Shown here: positions 37,742 to 46,908 of the stretch, piece by piece
Position numbering within the stretch: position 1 is the stretch's first letter
How the letters are laid out: each line of letters opens with the position of its first letter
Assembly (NCBI GenBank): GCA_963801475.1
Contig: CAWDEX010000001.1
Location: 558,001-622,000, forward strand
DNA: 64,000 nt
Source: DAOMFB01 sp963801475
GTDB taxonomy: Bacteria > Acidobacteriota > Thermoanaerobaculia > UBA5066
Direction of reading: 5' to 3'
Position numbers and translations under genes: made by a program
Notes under the pieces: model-generated
Told to the model about the DNA's origin: nothing
The model's database searches: none
Seen by the model: only the letters and a program-made list of their open reading frames with translations

Positions 37742-40144
37742 GTGATCGGCCAGACAATCTCCCATTACCGGATTCTCGAGAGGCTCGGGGGAGGCGGGAT
37801 GGGAGTGGTCTACGCCGCCGAGGACCAGAAGCTCGGCCGGCGCGTCGCGCTGAAGTTCCTCCCGGACGACCTCCCCCACGAACCGCAGGCCCTGGAACGG
37901 ATGAGGCGCGAGGCGCGCGCCGCCTCGTCCCTGTCGCACCCGAACATCTGCACGATCTTCGACGTCGACGAGCACGACGGGCGTCCCTTCATCGCCATGG
38001 AGCTTCTGGAAGGGGAGACGCTACGGGACCGCCTCGCCGCCGGGACGCTCCCGCCCGGAGTCCTGATCGATGTCGCGATCCAGATCGCCGACGCGCTCCA
38101 GGCCGCGCACGACCGCAACATCGTGCACCGCGACATCAAGCCCGCGAACGTCTTCGTGACGCGGCGCGGAGAGGCCAAGCTCCTCGACTTCGGTCTGGCG
38201 AAGCACTCGGAAGCCGGGCCCCCCCCGGCGGCCGTGGCCTCCGCGGTGCAGACCGCCGTCGCCGAGGAGCACCTCACGAGCCCGGGCACGACGCTCGGCA
38301 CGGTGGCCTACATGTCCCCCGAGCAGGCGCGGGGCGAGGCGCTCGATCCGCGGACGGACATCTTCTCGTTCGGCGCCGTTCTCTACGAGATGGCGACGGG
38401 ACAGCGGCCGTTTCCCGGCCACACCTCCGCCGTCATCTTCGACGCGGTCCTCAACCGCGCCCCGACTCCGCCCGCGCGGGTGAACCCGGAGCTTCCGGAG
38501 GAGCTTTCGAGAATCGTGGAAAAGGCCCTCGAGAAGGACCGGGAGCTGCGTTACCAGAGCGCATCGGAGATCCGGACGGATCTCAAACGCCTGAAGCGCG
38601 ACACGGAATCAGGCCGTGCCAGCACCGCACGGAGAGCGGTGACCCCGGAGTCGGCCGTTCCGGATCGTCGGTGGCTGCGGCCCGCTCTGGCCGCCGTCGT
38701 GATCCTCGGCCTTGCGGCGGCGGCCGGCTGGTGGCTCGCGCGTCGTCGCGGGAGCGTCGCCGCGCCTCGCGGCCAGGTCACCCTGGCCGTCCTCCCGTTC
38801 CAGAACCTGAGCGCCGACGCCTCGACCGACTATCTCCGGCTCGCCCTCGCCGACGAGGTCGCGACGACCCTCTCGTACGTTCCGAAGCTCGCGATCCGGC
38901 CGTTCGCCTCGAGCCGGAAGTACGAGAAGTCGGACGTCGACCCGCAGGCCGCCGGGCGGGAGCTCCAGGTCTCCGACGTTCTGGCGGGACACTTCCTGAG
39001 GGAAGGGGACCGGCTGCAGGTGACGCTCGAGGTCGTGGACACCGAATCGAACCGCCTGCTCTGGCGCGACACCTCGAGCGCCGCTCTCTCCGACCTGATC
39101 GGACTCAGGGAGCAGATCTCGCAGCGGCTCAGGCAGGGGCTCTTTCCGCTGCTCGGCGCCGGCGGCGGGGGGGCCGAAGCGGCCACGCGCCCCGGAAACG
39201 CCGAAGCCTACGAGCTCTACCTGCGGGGCACCGCGATCGGGCGGGATCCCCTCCCCAACAAGGAGGCGATCCCGCTCCTGGAGAAGTCCGTCGCGCTCGA
39301 CCCGACGTACGCCCCGGCCTGGAACGAGCTCGGCCAACGGTACTACTACGACGGTGTCTATGGAGGCGGCGGCGCGACCGCCCGAATGCGTTCCCGGGAG
39401 GCCCTGGAGCGCGCCCTCGCGCTCGATCCGAATCTCGGCACGGCCGCGGGCAATCTCGCGATCGATCAGGTCGAGGGCGGAGAGCTCTTCGACGCCTGGG
39501 TCCGCGCGGCCGACCTCGTCCGCCGGCGTCCGGAGAGCGGCCATGCCCGCTTCACCCTCGGCTACGTGCTTCGCTACGCGGGCCTCCTCGACGAGTCCGC
39601 GCGGGAGTGCGACGCGGCCCTGGCCATCGACCCCCGGAATCGCGATTTCCGCTCCTGTTACGTCACCTTCATGCAACTGAAGAGGTACGACCGGGCCCGG
39701 GACTTTCTTCGGGCCGACGCCGGCTCCGCATGGGCCGCGAGCGCCGAGAAGGATCTGCTCCTCAGGGAGGGCCGGTACGACGCCACGGCCGGCCAGGAGA
39801 TAGGAAGGGCCGTGGCCCGTCTGGACTTCACTCCGCTGATCCTGAGGACCGGGTCCCAGGCCGAACGTGACCGTCTGGCCGACAAGATCGAGGCGCGATT
39901 CGCCGCGACCCGCGATCCCGAGCCGAAGTACGTCGGCGCCGGCTTCCTCGCCCTCGGCGGCTACCGGGAAGCGGCCCTTCGCCTTCTCGGAAAGGCGGTG
40001 GAGGGCAACTTCCTCTGCTCTCCGGCCATGGAAAACGACCCGCTTCTCGAGAGCCTCCGGAAGGAGCCCGAGTTCGCGGCGATCCGGGCCGAGGCGATCC
40101 GGAAGCAGAAGGCGTTCTTGGAGCGGCGCGCCGCCCTCCGGTAG
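37742..40144 (+). CDS. membrane Ser/Thr protein kinase with TolB-like and TPR domains
   Basis: An 800-residue transmembrane kinase. The start is GTG 37742, 8 bases after AGGAGG; an upstream GTG lies too close to it. Residues 1-280 form the kinase: GGGGMGVVY, Lys in ALKFL, catalytic HRDIKPAN, DFGLA and SPEQARGEA, all intact. A membrane helix (LAAVVILGLAAAAGWWLA) follows. The outer part has a TolB N-terminal-like domain (AVLPFQNLSADASTDYLRLA) and TPR-like repeats to residue 800. This arrangement is widespread in Acidobacteriota as a presumed envelope-stress sensor; the ligand is unknown. Confidence 0.92.
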   Translation: MIGQTISHYRILERLGGGGMGVVYAAEDQKLGRRVALKFLPDDLPHEPQALERMRREARAASSLSHPNICTIFDVDEHDGRPFIAMELLEGETLRDRLAAGTLPPGVLIDVAIQIADALQAAHDRNIVHRDIKPANVFVTRRGEAKLLDFGLAKHSEAGPPPAAVASAVQTAVAEEHLTSPGTTLGTVAYMSPEQARGEALDPRTDIFSFGAVLYEMATGQRPFPGHTSAVIFDAVLNRAPTPPARVNPELPEELSRIVEKALEKDRELRYQSASEIRTDLKRLKRDTESGRASTARRAVTPESAVPDRRWLRPALAAVVILGLAAAAGWWLARRRGSVAAPRGQVTLAVLPFQNLSADASTDYLRLALADEVATTLSYVPKLAIRPFASSRKYEKSDVDPQAAGRELQVSDVLAGHFLREGDRLQVTLEVVDTESNRLLWRDTSSAALSDLIGLREQISQRLRQGLFPLLGAGGGGAEAATRPGNAEAYELYLRGTAIGRDPLPNKEAIPLLEKSVALDPTYAPAWNELGQRYYYDGVYGGGGATARMRSREALERALALDPNLGTAAGNLAIDQVEGGELFDAWVRAADLVRRRPESGHARFTLGYVLRYAGLLDESARECDAALAIDPRNRDFRSCYVTFMQLKRYDRARDFLRADAGSAWAASAEKDLLLREGRYDATAGQEIGRAVARLDFTPLILRTGSQAERDRLADKIEARFAATRDPEPKYVGAGFLALGGYREAALRLLGKAVEGNFLCSPAMENDPLLESLRKEPEFAAIRAEAIRKQKAFLERRAALR

Positions 40145-40208
40145 CTCCCGTTCGGCGCGACTCCGGGCTGATTCGGAACCTCTTCGCCTTCCGTCCGTAC
40201 ATGAAGAG

Positions 40209-42452
40209 ATGCGCCCCGTGCAGCTGCTCGTGCTGGCGGCGCTGGCCGCTGCGGCGCCGCTGGCGGGGCAGGCGCCCGCTCCCGCCTCCTTTCCTCTGCC
40301 GCGCGCCCCCGGGCCGATCACCGTCGACGGCGACCTCGACGACCCCGGCTGGAAGGGGGCGCTGCTCGTCGACCGGTTCTACGAGTACAACCCGGGCGAC
40401 AACACGCCGCCGAAGGTTCGGACGGTCGCCTACCTGGCCTACGACAACAGGGCCCTCTACGTCGCGTTCCGGTGCGACGACCCCGATCCGCGGAGGATCC
40501 GCGCCCCGTTCGTCGAGAGAGACAACGTCATCGGCGACCAGGACAACGTCGCCGTGATGATCGACACGCGGGGCGACCGGAAGGCGGCGCTCCAGCTCCG
40601 GTCGAACGCCCGAGGCATCCAGGCCGACGCCGTAAACGCCGAGGCGTCGGGGAACGAGGACTTCTCCCCCGATTTCTTTTACGACACGGCGGCGAAGATC
40701 ACGACGACCGGCTGGCAGGTGGAGTTCCGGATCCCCCTCGCGACCCTCCGGTACCCGAAAGCGGACCCGCAGAGCTGGGGAATCTTCCTCTTCCGGAACT
40801 ACCCGAGGGAGTTCCGGTACCAGATCGCCTCCAGCCCGGTCCCCCGCGGGTCGAACTGCTTTCTCTGCCACATGATCGAACTGACGGGGATCTCGGGGCT
40901 CCCGTCGGGCGGAAACCTCGTCGCGGCGCCCTACGTCAGCGCGACAGAGAACGGGGCGCGAGCCGATACGTCCGACCCGTCGTCCTCCTTCCAGAACGGC
41001 TCCGTGAAGCCCGACGCCGGCCTCGACGTGAAGTGGACTCCGGGGGCGAACATCGCGGTGGACGGGACGCTGAACCCCGACTTCTCGCAGATCGAGTCGG
41101 ACGTGGCTCAGATCTCCGTCAACAGCCGCTTTGCGATCTTCTATCCCGAGAAGCGGCCGTTCTTTCTCGAGTCGGTCGACCTCTTCCAGACGCCGATCAC
41201 GGCCGTCTACACCCGGACCATCACGTCGCCGAGCTGGGGCGTGCGGGGGACCGGGAAGCTGGGAGACACGACGTTCACGGCGCTCGTGACGCACGACCGC
41301 GGCGGCGGGACGGTCGTCATCCCCGGGCCGACGGAGTCGGGATACGCGCCGCAGGACTACTCCTCCTTCGTCGCCATCGGACGGGCCCGTCAGAGCCTCG
41401 GCGGATCGGAGGCGGGCCTCCTGATCACGGACCGCGAGAACAGCGACGGCTCGTTCAACCGCGTCCTCGGCCCCGACGCCCAGTGGGTTCCGAACGACAA
41501 GGACCGGTTCACGGGGCAGTTCCTTTTCAGCGACACGCGCGTGCCGGACCAGCCGGCCCTCTCGCCTGACTGGGACGGCCGCCGTTTCTCCTCGAGAGCG
41601 TTCTACGGCTCGTGGACCCGGACGACACGGACCTATGACGCCATGGCGGCTTACGCCGACTACGGCGCGGGCTTCAGGGCCGACGACGGCTTCGTCTACC
41701 AGGTCGGGGTGCGGGAGGCCTACGCGGAGGCCGGCCTGCGCTTCTACCCGAAGGGCGTCCTCTCGTTCGTCCGGCCGTACCTCGGCGTCGACTACGTCAG
41801 CGAGCCCGACGGGGCGATCGTCAACCGCAGCGTGATCCCTGGCCTCACCCTCCAGGGGAGGTGGAACCTGCAGGCGAACGTCCTTCCACACATCCGAGAC
41901 AAGGTCCGGACGGGCGACACGGTCTTCGACCAGACGTACGTGCGATTCAACGTGGCCCTGAACCCCGGACGTGTCGTGCCGCAGCTCGCGCTCGTCGGCT
42001 CCCTCGGACAGAGCATCGACGTGGCGAACGTCCGTCTCGGGAACGGCGGGACCCTGACGGCGAGCGCCACGGCGCGCCCCTTCGACCGGCTGGAGCTCAC
42101 GGTGAACAGCCAGTTCGAGTGGCTGAACGTGACCGACGAGAGCGGCGAGCGGGGTCGGCTGTTCACGGCGCTGGCCGAGTACCTGAAGGTGACGTACCAC
42201 TTCTCGGCACGCGCCTATCTTCGACTGATCGGCCAGTACCTTTCCACGAGCCGAAACCCGGACCTCTACACTTTTTCCGTACCGGAGAAGTCGGGGGGCT
42301 TCGCGGGGTCGGCCCTCTTCGCCTACCGCCTCAACTGGCAGACCGTCTTCTTCCTCGGTTACGGAGACAACCGCGTCCTCACCGAGCGGAACGACCTCGT
42401 CCTGGCCGACCGCCAGCTCTTCCTGAAGATCAGCTACGCGTTCCGGCTCTGA
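40209..42452 (+). CDS. DUF5916 outer-membrane protein with CBM9-like N-domain
   Basis: A 747-residue secreted protein. After the signal peptide (LLVLAALAAAAPLAGQ) a CBM9-like carbohydrate-binding domain (ITVDGDLDDPGWKGA, YDNRALYVAFRCDDPDP) precedes the DUF5916 region (IAVDGTLNPDFSQIESD, YPEKRPFFLESVDLFQTP), predicted to be a large outer-membrane beta barrel; the C-terminal SYAFRL ends in a typical barrel Phe/Leu pattern. Oddly, residues 215-221 read NCFLCHM, a single CxxCH haem-binding motif in an otherwise normal family member. Substrate is unknown. Confidence 0.85.
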   Translation: MRPVQLLVLAALAAAAPLAGQAPAPASFPLPRAPGPITVDGDLDDPGWKGALLVDRFYEYNPGDNTPPKVRTVAYLAYDNRALYVAFRCDDPDPRRIRAPFVERDNVIGDQDNVAVMIDTRGDRKAALQLRSNARGIQADAVNAEASGNEDFSPDFFYDTAAKITTTGWQVEFRIPLATLRYPKADPQSWGIFLFRNYPREFRYQIASSPVPRGSNCFLCHMIELTGISGLPSGGNLVAAPYVSATENGARADTSDPSSSFQNGSVKPDAGLDVKWTPGANIAVDGTLNPDFSQIESDVAQISVNSRFAIFYPEKRPFFLESVDLFQTPITAVYTRTITSPSWGVRGTGKLGDTTFTALVTHDRGGGTVVIPGPTESGYAPQDYSSFVAIGRARQSLGGSEAGLLITDRENSDGSFNRVLGPDAQWVPNDKDRFTGQFLFSDTRVPDQPALSPDWDGRRFSSRAFYGSWTRTTRTYDAMAAYADYGAGFRADDGFVYQVGVREAYAEAGLRFYPKGVLSFVRPYLGVDYVSEPDGAIVNRSVIPGLTLQGRWNLQANVLPHIRDKVRTGDTVFDQTYVRFNVALNPGRVVPQLALVGSLGQSIDVANVRLGNGGTLTASATARPFDRLELTVNSQFEWLNVTDESGERGRLFTALAEYLKVTYHFSARAYLRLIGQYLSTSRNPDLYTFSVPEKSGGFAGSALFAYRLNWQTVFFLGYGDNRVLTERNDLVLADRQLFLKISYAFRL

Positions 42453-42490
42453 CCCCTGCGGGCGATAGACTTCGCCCCGTGGGGGGGACC

Positions 42491-42637
42491 ATGGCTGATT
42501 CCATGTTCGCGAGCGATAAGAGTACTGCGAGCGCTCGCAGGACGAGATGGGCGGTAACCTGGCGGCGCTGGTTCGAGGCGTTGAATGCGTTCCTGGAGCG
42601 CGGGTTTCGGACGGCGGACGTGGATACCGGGTGTTGA
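42491..42637 (+). CDS. possible 48-residue protein
   Basis: A short frame starting MADSMFASDKSTASARR and ending TADVDTGC, preceded by a G-run rather than a clear binding site and followed by an 8-base-pair hairpin. It has an amphipathic Arg/Trp-rich middle (WAVTWRRWFEALNAFLERGF). I see no family. It may be a real small protein, since the gap between its neighbours is otherwise empty and the hairpin follows directly, but this is not certain. Confidence 0.35.
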   Translation: MADSMFASDKSTASARRTRWAVTWRRWFEALNAFLERGFRTADVDTGC

Positions 42638-42658
42638 CCGCCCTAGGCGGGGGCGGTC
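42636..42658 (+). terminator. hairpin after the 48-residue frame
   Basis: GACCGCCC at 42636-42643 pairs with GGGCGGTC at 42651-42658 around a 7-base loop. A second hairpin (GGCTGAA 42784-42790 with TTCAGCC 42799-42805) spans the stop codon of the convergent DCC-family gene. Neither has a T tract. Confidence 0.45.
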
Positions 42659-42799
42659 GGTCCCCGATGATTTCATCTCTCACGACGACCCGGGCCACCG
42701 GAGAGCGCGCCCCGGGATCTCGTCGCGATTCGTGCGCGACAGGGTTCCTGGCACAGCCCCCTGTCATTCTCGTCCGGCCAGAAGGCTGAATGGCGTCCT

Positions 42800-43201
42800 T
42801 CAGCCGGAGTCGTCGAAGCCGCAGGCCCTGGAGATCCGGTGCCGGTGGTCGGCAAAGGCCCGATAGGCGCGGTCGAAGAGCCGGCGGAGGCCGGGCGCAG
42901 CGGCGACAAGGTAGAGCGGATAGGCCCACCAGAGTCGCTGCATCACGTATCGATAGACATCGGCGCCCGCGAGCTGCCGGCCGTCGCGGAACAGGAGCCG
43001 GATGTCCGTCAGCAGGGCGTCGGTCGGAACGCCGACCCGCGCGGCCACCCAAGGCTCCTGGAGCGGCGCGACGGCGAGGCCGAGCCGTGCCATCGTCGAC
43101 CCCCAGAACGGCACCCACTTCGCGCAGACCCCGCAGCCGCCGTCGTAGAGCACCCATCCCTGCGGTCCGGAGGCGTGCGCGTCCATCGGTTCCGGCTGCA
43201 T
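42800..43201 (-). CDS. DUF393 (DCC family) thiol-disulfide-like protein
   Basis: A 133-residue protein with the DCC motif VLYDGGCGVCAKWVPFWG near the N-terminus, whose Cys pair resembles thioredoxin-like active sites. The body contains VGVPTDALLTDIRLLFRDG and LAGADVYRYVMQRLWWAYPL, typical of the family. Function is unknown; DCC proteins are found beside desaturases and redox genes. Start at ATG 43201; MDAH at 43186 is an alternative. Confidence 0.85.
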   Translation of the reverse strand: MQPEPMDAHASGPQGWVLYDGGCGVCAKWVPFWGSTMARLGLAVAPLQEPWVAARVGVPTDALLTDIRLLFRDGRQLAGADVYRYVMQRLWWAYPLYLVAAAPGLRRLFDRAYRAFADHRHRISRACGFDDSG

Positions 43202-43227
43202 CCCGGCAGAGACTACAGCGGGGAAAC

Positions 43228-43254
43228 GGGGTCAGACTCCTGCTCTACGCAAGA
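43228..43254. repeat. GGGGTCAG-type intergenic repeat
   Basis: GGGGTCAGACTCCTGC followed by GCAAGACGAAG, in the space between the divergent DCC and oxidoreductase genes, about 30 bases before the latter's start. Related to the copies at 9866, 31315 (inverse) and 37001 (inverse). Confidence 0.45.
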
Positions 43255-43283
43255 CGAAGTGGAGATGTCTGGAACAACGGCCT

Positions 43284-44258
43284 ATGAGAGCGATCACTTG
43301 TACGGAATACGGTTCCCCCGACGTTTTGAGACTCACGGAGGTCGAAAAGCCGGTGCCCGAGGACCACGAGGTCCTGATAAGGGTTCTCGCGGCCTCGGTG
43401 AATCCGCTCGACTGGCGCATCCTGAGAGGTCGACCGTTCTTCACCCGCCTCCTGATGGGAGGGCTGCGCCGACCAAAGCCCACGCGACCCGGCGTCGATG
43501 TCGCCGGAACAGTCGACGCGATTGGCCGGTCCGTGACCGGGTTCAAGCCGGGAGACGAGGTCTTCGGCACCTGCCGGGGGGCCTTCGCCGAGTATGCGTG
43601 CGCCGTCGAGGACAAACTGGCCCCGAAGCCGGCGGAAGTCCCGTTCGAGGAGGCGGCGGCCGTGCCCGTGGCGGCCATCAGCGCTCTGCAGGCTCTTCGC
43701 GACAAGGGAGGCATCCGTCCCGGCCAGAAGGTCCTGATCGACGGCGCGTCCGGTGGCGTCGGTACCTTTGCCATCCAGATCGCCAGACAGTTCGGGGCTG
43801 ACGTCACGGCCGTGTGCAGCACCGGGAACGTGGACAGGGCGCGATCGCTCGGCGCAGACCATGTCATCGACTACACCCGGGAAGACTTCACGAAGAGCGG
43901 AGAGCGTTACGACCTGATCGTCGCCGCGAACTCGCATCGCCCGATCTTCGACTACCGACGCGCGCTCCGCCGGGGCGGAACGTACGTCATGGTCGGCGGC
44001 GGATGGTCCCAGATCTTCCAGGCGCTGCTTCTGGGCCCCCTGCTTTCACGGATCGGAAGCATGAAGATGACCTTCTTCGTGGCCCGGATCAACAGGACGG
44101 ATCTGGCTTCCCTGGGAGATCTCCTTGCGGCCCGGAAGATCGTTCCCGTCATCGACAGGCGATACCCGCTCCGCGACGTCGCCGAGGCCGTCCGTTATCT
44201 CGAGGACGGACATGCGAAAGGCAAGGTCGTCATAACGGTCGAACACCCTGACGCATGA
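43284..44258 (+). CDS. zinc-independent MDR oxidoreductase, quinone reductase-like
   Basis: A 324-residue medium-chain dehydrogenase/reductase. The GroES-like half starts MRAITCTEYGSPDVLRLTEV and includes RPGVDVAGTVDAIG and FGTCRGAFAEYACAV. The NADPH fold has VLIDGASGGVGTFAIQIA. The catalytic and structural zinc cysteines are absent, so it belongs to the quinone oxidoreductase or acrylyl-CoA reductase branch. It is followed by the secreted aspartic protease and probably transcribed separately. Confidence 0.88.
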   Translation: MRAITCTEYGSPDVLRLTEVEKPVPEDHEVLIRVLAASVNPLDWRILRGRPFFTRLLMGGLRRPKPTRPGVDVAGTVDAIGRSVTGFKPGDEVFGTCRGAFAEYACAVEDKLAPKPAEVPFEEAAAVPVAAISALQALRDKGGIRPGQKVLIDGASGGVGTFAIQIARQFGADVTAVCSTGNVDRARSLGADHVIDYTREDFTKSGERYDLIVAANSHRPIFDYRRALRRGGTYVMVGGGWSQIFQALLLGPLLSRIGSMKMTFFVARINRTDLASLGDLLAARKIVPVIDRRYPLRDVAEAVRYLEDGHAKGKVVITVEHPDA

Positions 44259-44365
44259 TTGGCAGTCGGACCGGCGCGGAGCTGCTCGAAGACCGGCTGT
44301 TCCCTCCAGTGAGCAGAGAACCGACAGGCCGGTGGACCCGTACAAGTGGATCGGGAGGAAGCGCG

Positions 44366-46267
44366 ATGTCGATCGTCGAGGTGTGGTCGCCGCGGAAGGT
44401 GGGCCGGGCCGGGTGCATTCTCGCGATTGCGCTGGCAGCCGCCGGGTGGCGAGGCGCTGCGGCCACAGCTCCCACGTCCTCGGCCGGGGTGGCGCCCGCG
44501 GCCGCCCTGGCCAGGTTGAAGGAGGCCATGGGCGGCTCCGCCTGGGACGGAGTCCGCTCGTCTCACAGTCGCGCCCGTATCGAGACGGGTGGGCTCAAGG
44601 GAACCACCGAGGGGTTCAGCGACCTGCTGACCGGCCGCCACTACGAGACCCTGAAGCTGGGTCCCATCACGGGAGCGGAGGGGTGGGACGGCCGATCGGG
44701 GTGGACGCAGGACAGCTCGGGGCAGAGCAAGCGGATGGAGGGAGGCGACGAGGTCGAGGGGGCGGTCAACCAGGCCTATCGCCGCTGCCTGGCCTACTGG
44801 TATCCGGACCGCTGGCCCGCGACTGTCGAGGACGGCGGAACGCACGAGACAGGCGGCCGGCGTTTCCAGGTCGTGAAGATCACGCCGAGGGGGGGGCGGC
44901 TTTTCGAGATCTGGATCGACGTCGACACCTGGCTGTTGGACCACGTCGTCGAGAAGCAGGCGCTCGAGACCCGGACCACGTTCTTTTCCGACTACCGGGC
45001 GGCCGACGGCAGGAAGATCGCGTTTGCCGTGCGCTCCACGAACGGTGAAACGAAGTACGACGAGGTCTTCGCCGTCGACAGCGTCGAGTTCGACGTTCCC
45101 TTGGACGAGTCGAAGTTCCCGATGCCCGGCCCCCCGCCGCCCGATTTCGCTTTCGCGGACGGGAAGACCGCCACGACCCTGCCGTTCGAGCTGATCAATA
45201 ACCACATCTACGTGAAGGTGAAGCTCAACGGCCAAGGACCCTTCAGGCTTCTCTGCGACACGGGCGGGATGAACGTCATCACGCCGACACTGGCGGCCCG
45301 GCTGGGCGTCAAGCCCGAGGGGGCGCTCGAGGGACGCGGCGTCGGCGAGACGTCCGAGGACGTGGGGCTGGTGAACCTCGAGTCGCTCTCGGTGGGCGAC
45401 GTGACGATCCGGAAGCCTCTGTTCGCCGTCTTCGCGCTGGAGAGCTTCGCCGACGTGGAGGGGGTCCCCCAGGCTGGGCTAATCGGCTACGAGGTCTTCA
45501 AGCGCTTCGTCGTGCGGGTCGACTACGAGCAGGGCCGACTCACGCTGACCGAGCCGTCGGCCTTCGCGTACGAGGGTTCTGGCACGGTCGTCCTCTTCCG
45601 GTTCAACGAGCAGATCCCTCAGGTCGACGGGAGCATCGACGGCATCCCCGGCAGGTTCAACATCGACACCGGAAGCCGGGGGTCGCTCTCACTCCTGAAG
45701 CCGTTCGCCGAAAAGAACGACCTGAAGAAGAAGCTCGCGGCGCGCTACGAGGCCGTGACGGGCTGGGGCGTCGGCGGGCCGGCGCGTGGGCTGATCGTCC
45801 GCGCCCGCGAGCTGCGCCTCGGCGACGTCTCGATCCTCTCGCCCGTGGCGGAGCTGAGTCTGCAGCAGAAGGGGAGCTTCACCGACCCGTACGTGGCAGG
45901 AAATGTCGGCGCGGGAGCGCTCAAGCGCTTCAACCTCGTCTTCGACTACCCGGGACAGCGGATCATCTTCGAGCCCAACGCGAACAACGCACTCCCCGAC
46001 GTCTGGGACCGCTCGGGGATGTGGGTCAACCGCGCCGGCACGGCCCTGACGGTCGTCGACGTTACGCGCGGCGGACCGGCCGAAGCGGCGGGACTGCGAG
46101 CCGGCGACACGATCGTCGCGGTGGACGGAGCGCCCGTAGACGACGCGACGCTGGTGGCCCTGCGCAGGCGGTTCCGCGCCGAGCCCGCCGGCACGAAGAT
46201 CATCCTGAGCGTGGTCTCCGGCGACAGGACGCGCGACGTGAGGCTGGTGCTGAAGAACCTGATCTGA
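44366..46267 (+). CDS. secreted two-lobed retropepsin-like aspartic protease with PDZ domain
   Basis: A 633-residue exported protein (signal around GCILAIALAAAG; GGGAGG site before ATG 44366). Two D-T-G active-site motifs occur in one chain: RLLCDTGGMNVI (residue about 300) and FNIDTGSRGSL (about 435). Each is followed by a hydrophobic strand and loop of the retropepsin fold, so the pair could form a pseudo-dimeric enzyme. A C-terminal PDZ domain (GGPAEAAGLRAGDTIVAVDG) ends the protein. The N-terminal 200 residues are a separate beta domain (SGWTQDSSGQSKRMEG region) seen in acidobacterial homologues. Substrate is unknown. Confidence 0.88.
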   Translation: MSIVEVWSPRKVGRAGCILAIALAAAGWRGAAATAPTSSAGVAPAAALARLKEAMGGSAWDGVRSSHSRARIETGGLKGTTEGFSDLLTGRHYETLKLGPITGAEGWDGRSGWTQDSSGQSKRMEGGDEVEGAVNQAYRRCLAYWYPDRWPATVEDGGTHETGGRRFQVVKITPRGGRLFEIWIDVDTWLLDHVVEKQALETRTTFFSDYRAADGRKIAFAVRSTNGETKYDEVFAVDSVEFDVPLDESKFPMPGPPPPDFAFADGKTATTLPFELINNHIYVKVKLNGQGPFRLLCDTGGMNVITPTLAARLGVKPEGALEGRGVGETSEDVGLVNLESLSVGDVTIRKPLFAVFALESFADVEGVPQAGLIGYEVFKRFVVRVDYEQGRLTLTEPSAFAYEGSGTVVLFRFNEQIPQVDGSIDGIPGRFNIDTGSRGSLSLLKPFAEKNDLKKKLAARYEAVTGWGVGGPARGLIVRARELRLGDVSILSPVAELSLQQKGSFTDPYVAGNVGAGALKRFNLVFDYPGQRIIFEPNANNALPDVWDRSGMWVNRAGTALTVVDVTRGGPAEAAGLRAGDTIVAVDGAPVDDATLVALRRRFRAEPAGTKIILSVVSGDRTRDVRLVLKNLI

Positions 46268-46471
46268 CGGAGCCGGAGAGGAGCGTGAGGGTCGCCGAAC
46301 GTGAGAGGCGCTCGGCCCACGGGATCCTCCGCAACGCCGAAGGGCGTGATCGCTCCACAGAATGGAGAAATGAGACCTGGCCCTATTGATCTTCTATTGA
46401 TCTTGGCGGGACGATGTCGATCTGAGGGTCGTCTGGCGCCGACCTGGGTGCGTCGGGTCCCGTTCGCGACC

Positions 46472-46746
46472 CTAGACCTTGTAGAGAAAGAGCACCCGGC
46501 TGTCGAACGGTCTGACGCTCACCCACTTCTCGGTCGGAATTCCTCGGACACCGCCCGAAACCGACGTCAGCTCGTCTTCCGAGAGCTCGATGGCGGAACT
46601 GGCGTCCTCGACGGTGAACCGGTAGCCGAGCCGGCTGGCCATCGAAATGAGGTCGTCTTTCGACTTGACCTTGTTGGCCCACTCTTCCCTCAGGGCATCG
46701 TTCTCGAGACAGCCTCTCTGAACTTCAGGAAGTCCTCGCGGCTCAT
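46472..46746 (-). CDS. Nif11-leader peptide, RiPP precursor-like, with one frame break
   Basis: A peptide of about 91 residues. It starts at ATG 46746 after GGAGGT with MSREDFLKFREAV, then a single missing base near 46710 shifts the frame. It then reads LENDALREEWANKVKSKDDL, ISMASRLGYRFTVEDAS and ELSEDELTSVSGGV. This is the Nif11-like leader (conserved F, L, A/G, and a double-Gly cleavage site) used by natural-product precursors. The presumed core after GG is VRGIPTEKWVSVRPFDSR followed by VLFLYKV, with Ser and Thr residues available for modification. A GT41-type glycosyltransferase is directly upstream on the same strand. Confidence 0.7.
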
Positions 46747-46784
46747 GACGCACCTCCGACTTAGGCCGACCATTGACTCGATTG

Positions 46785-46814
46785 AAAAAAAACGCACCGG
46801 GAATTGTGTTCCCG
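46785..46814 (-). terminator. intrinsic terminator between GT41 gene and Nif11 peptide
   Basis: On the minus strand CGGGAA (46814-46809) and TTCCCG (46803-46798) form a stem with a 5-base loop, followed 5 bases later by eight T (46792-46785). The only stem plus long T tract in the window. It ends the glycosyltransferase transcript or acts as an attenuator before the peptide gene. Confidence 0.7.
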
Positions 46815-46908
46815 CGCTGCAAAGATGTGCCCCGTTCGGGCGGCCGTCAACCCTCCGGGCGGGCCCTCTGCACGGCCCGTAGCCCCGCCCGGATCCGTCG
46901 GCGGCGGC

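Noticed and set aside
42800..43157. Minus-strand frame of more than 1,100 codons reaching into the 39.8-43.1 kb region
   Set aside because: It is antisense to the kinase and DUF5916 genes and overlaps the DCC gene in another frame; no conserved residues.
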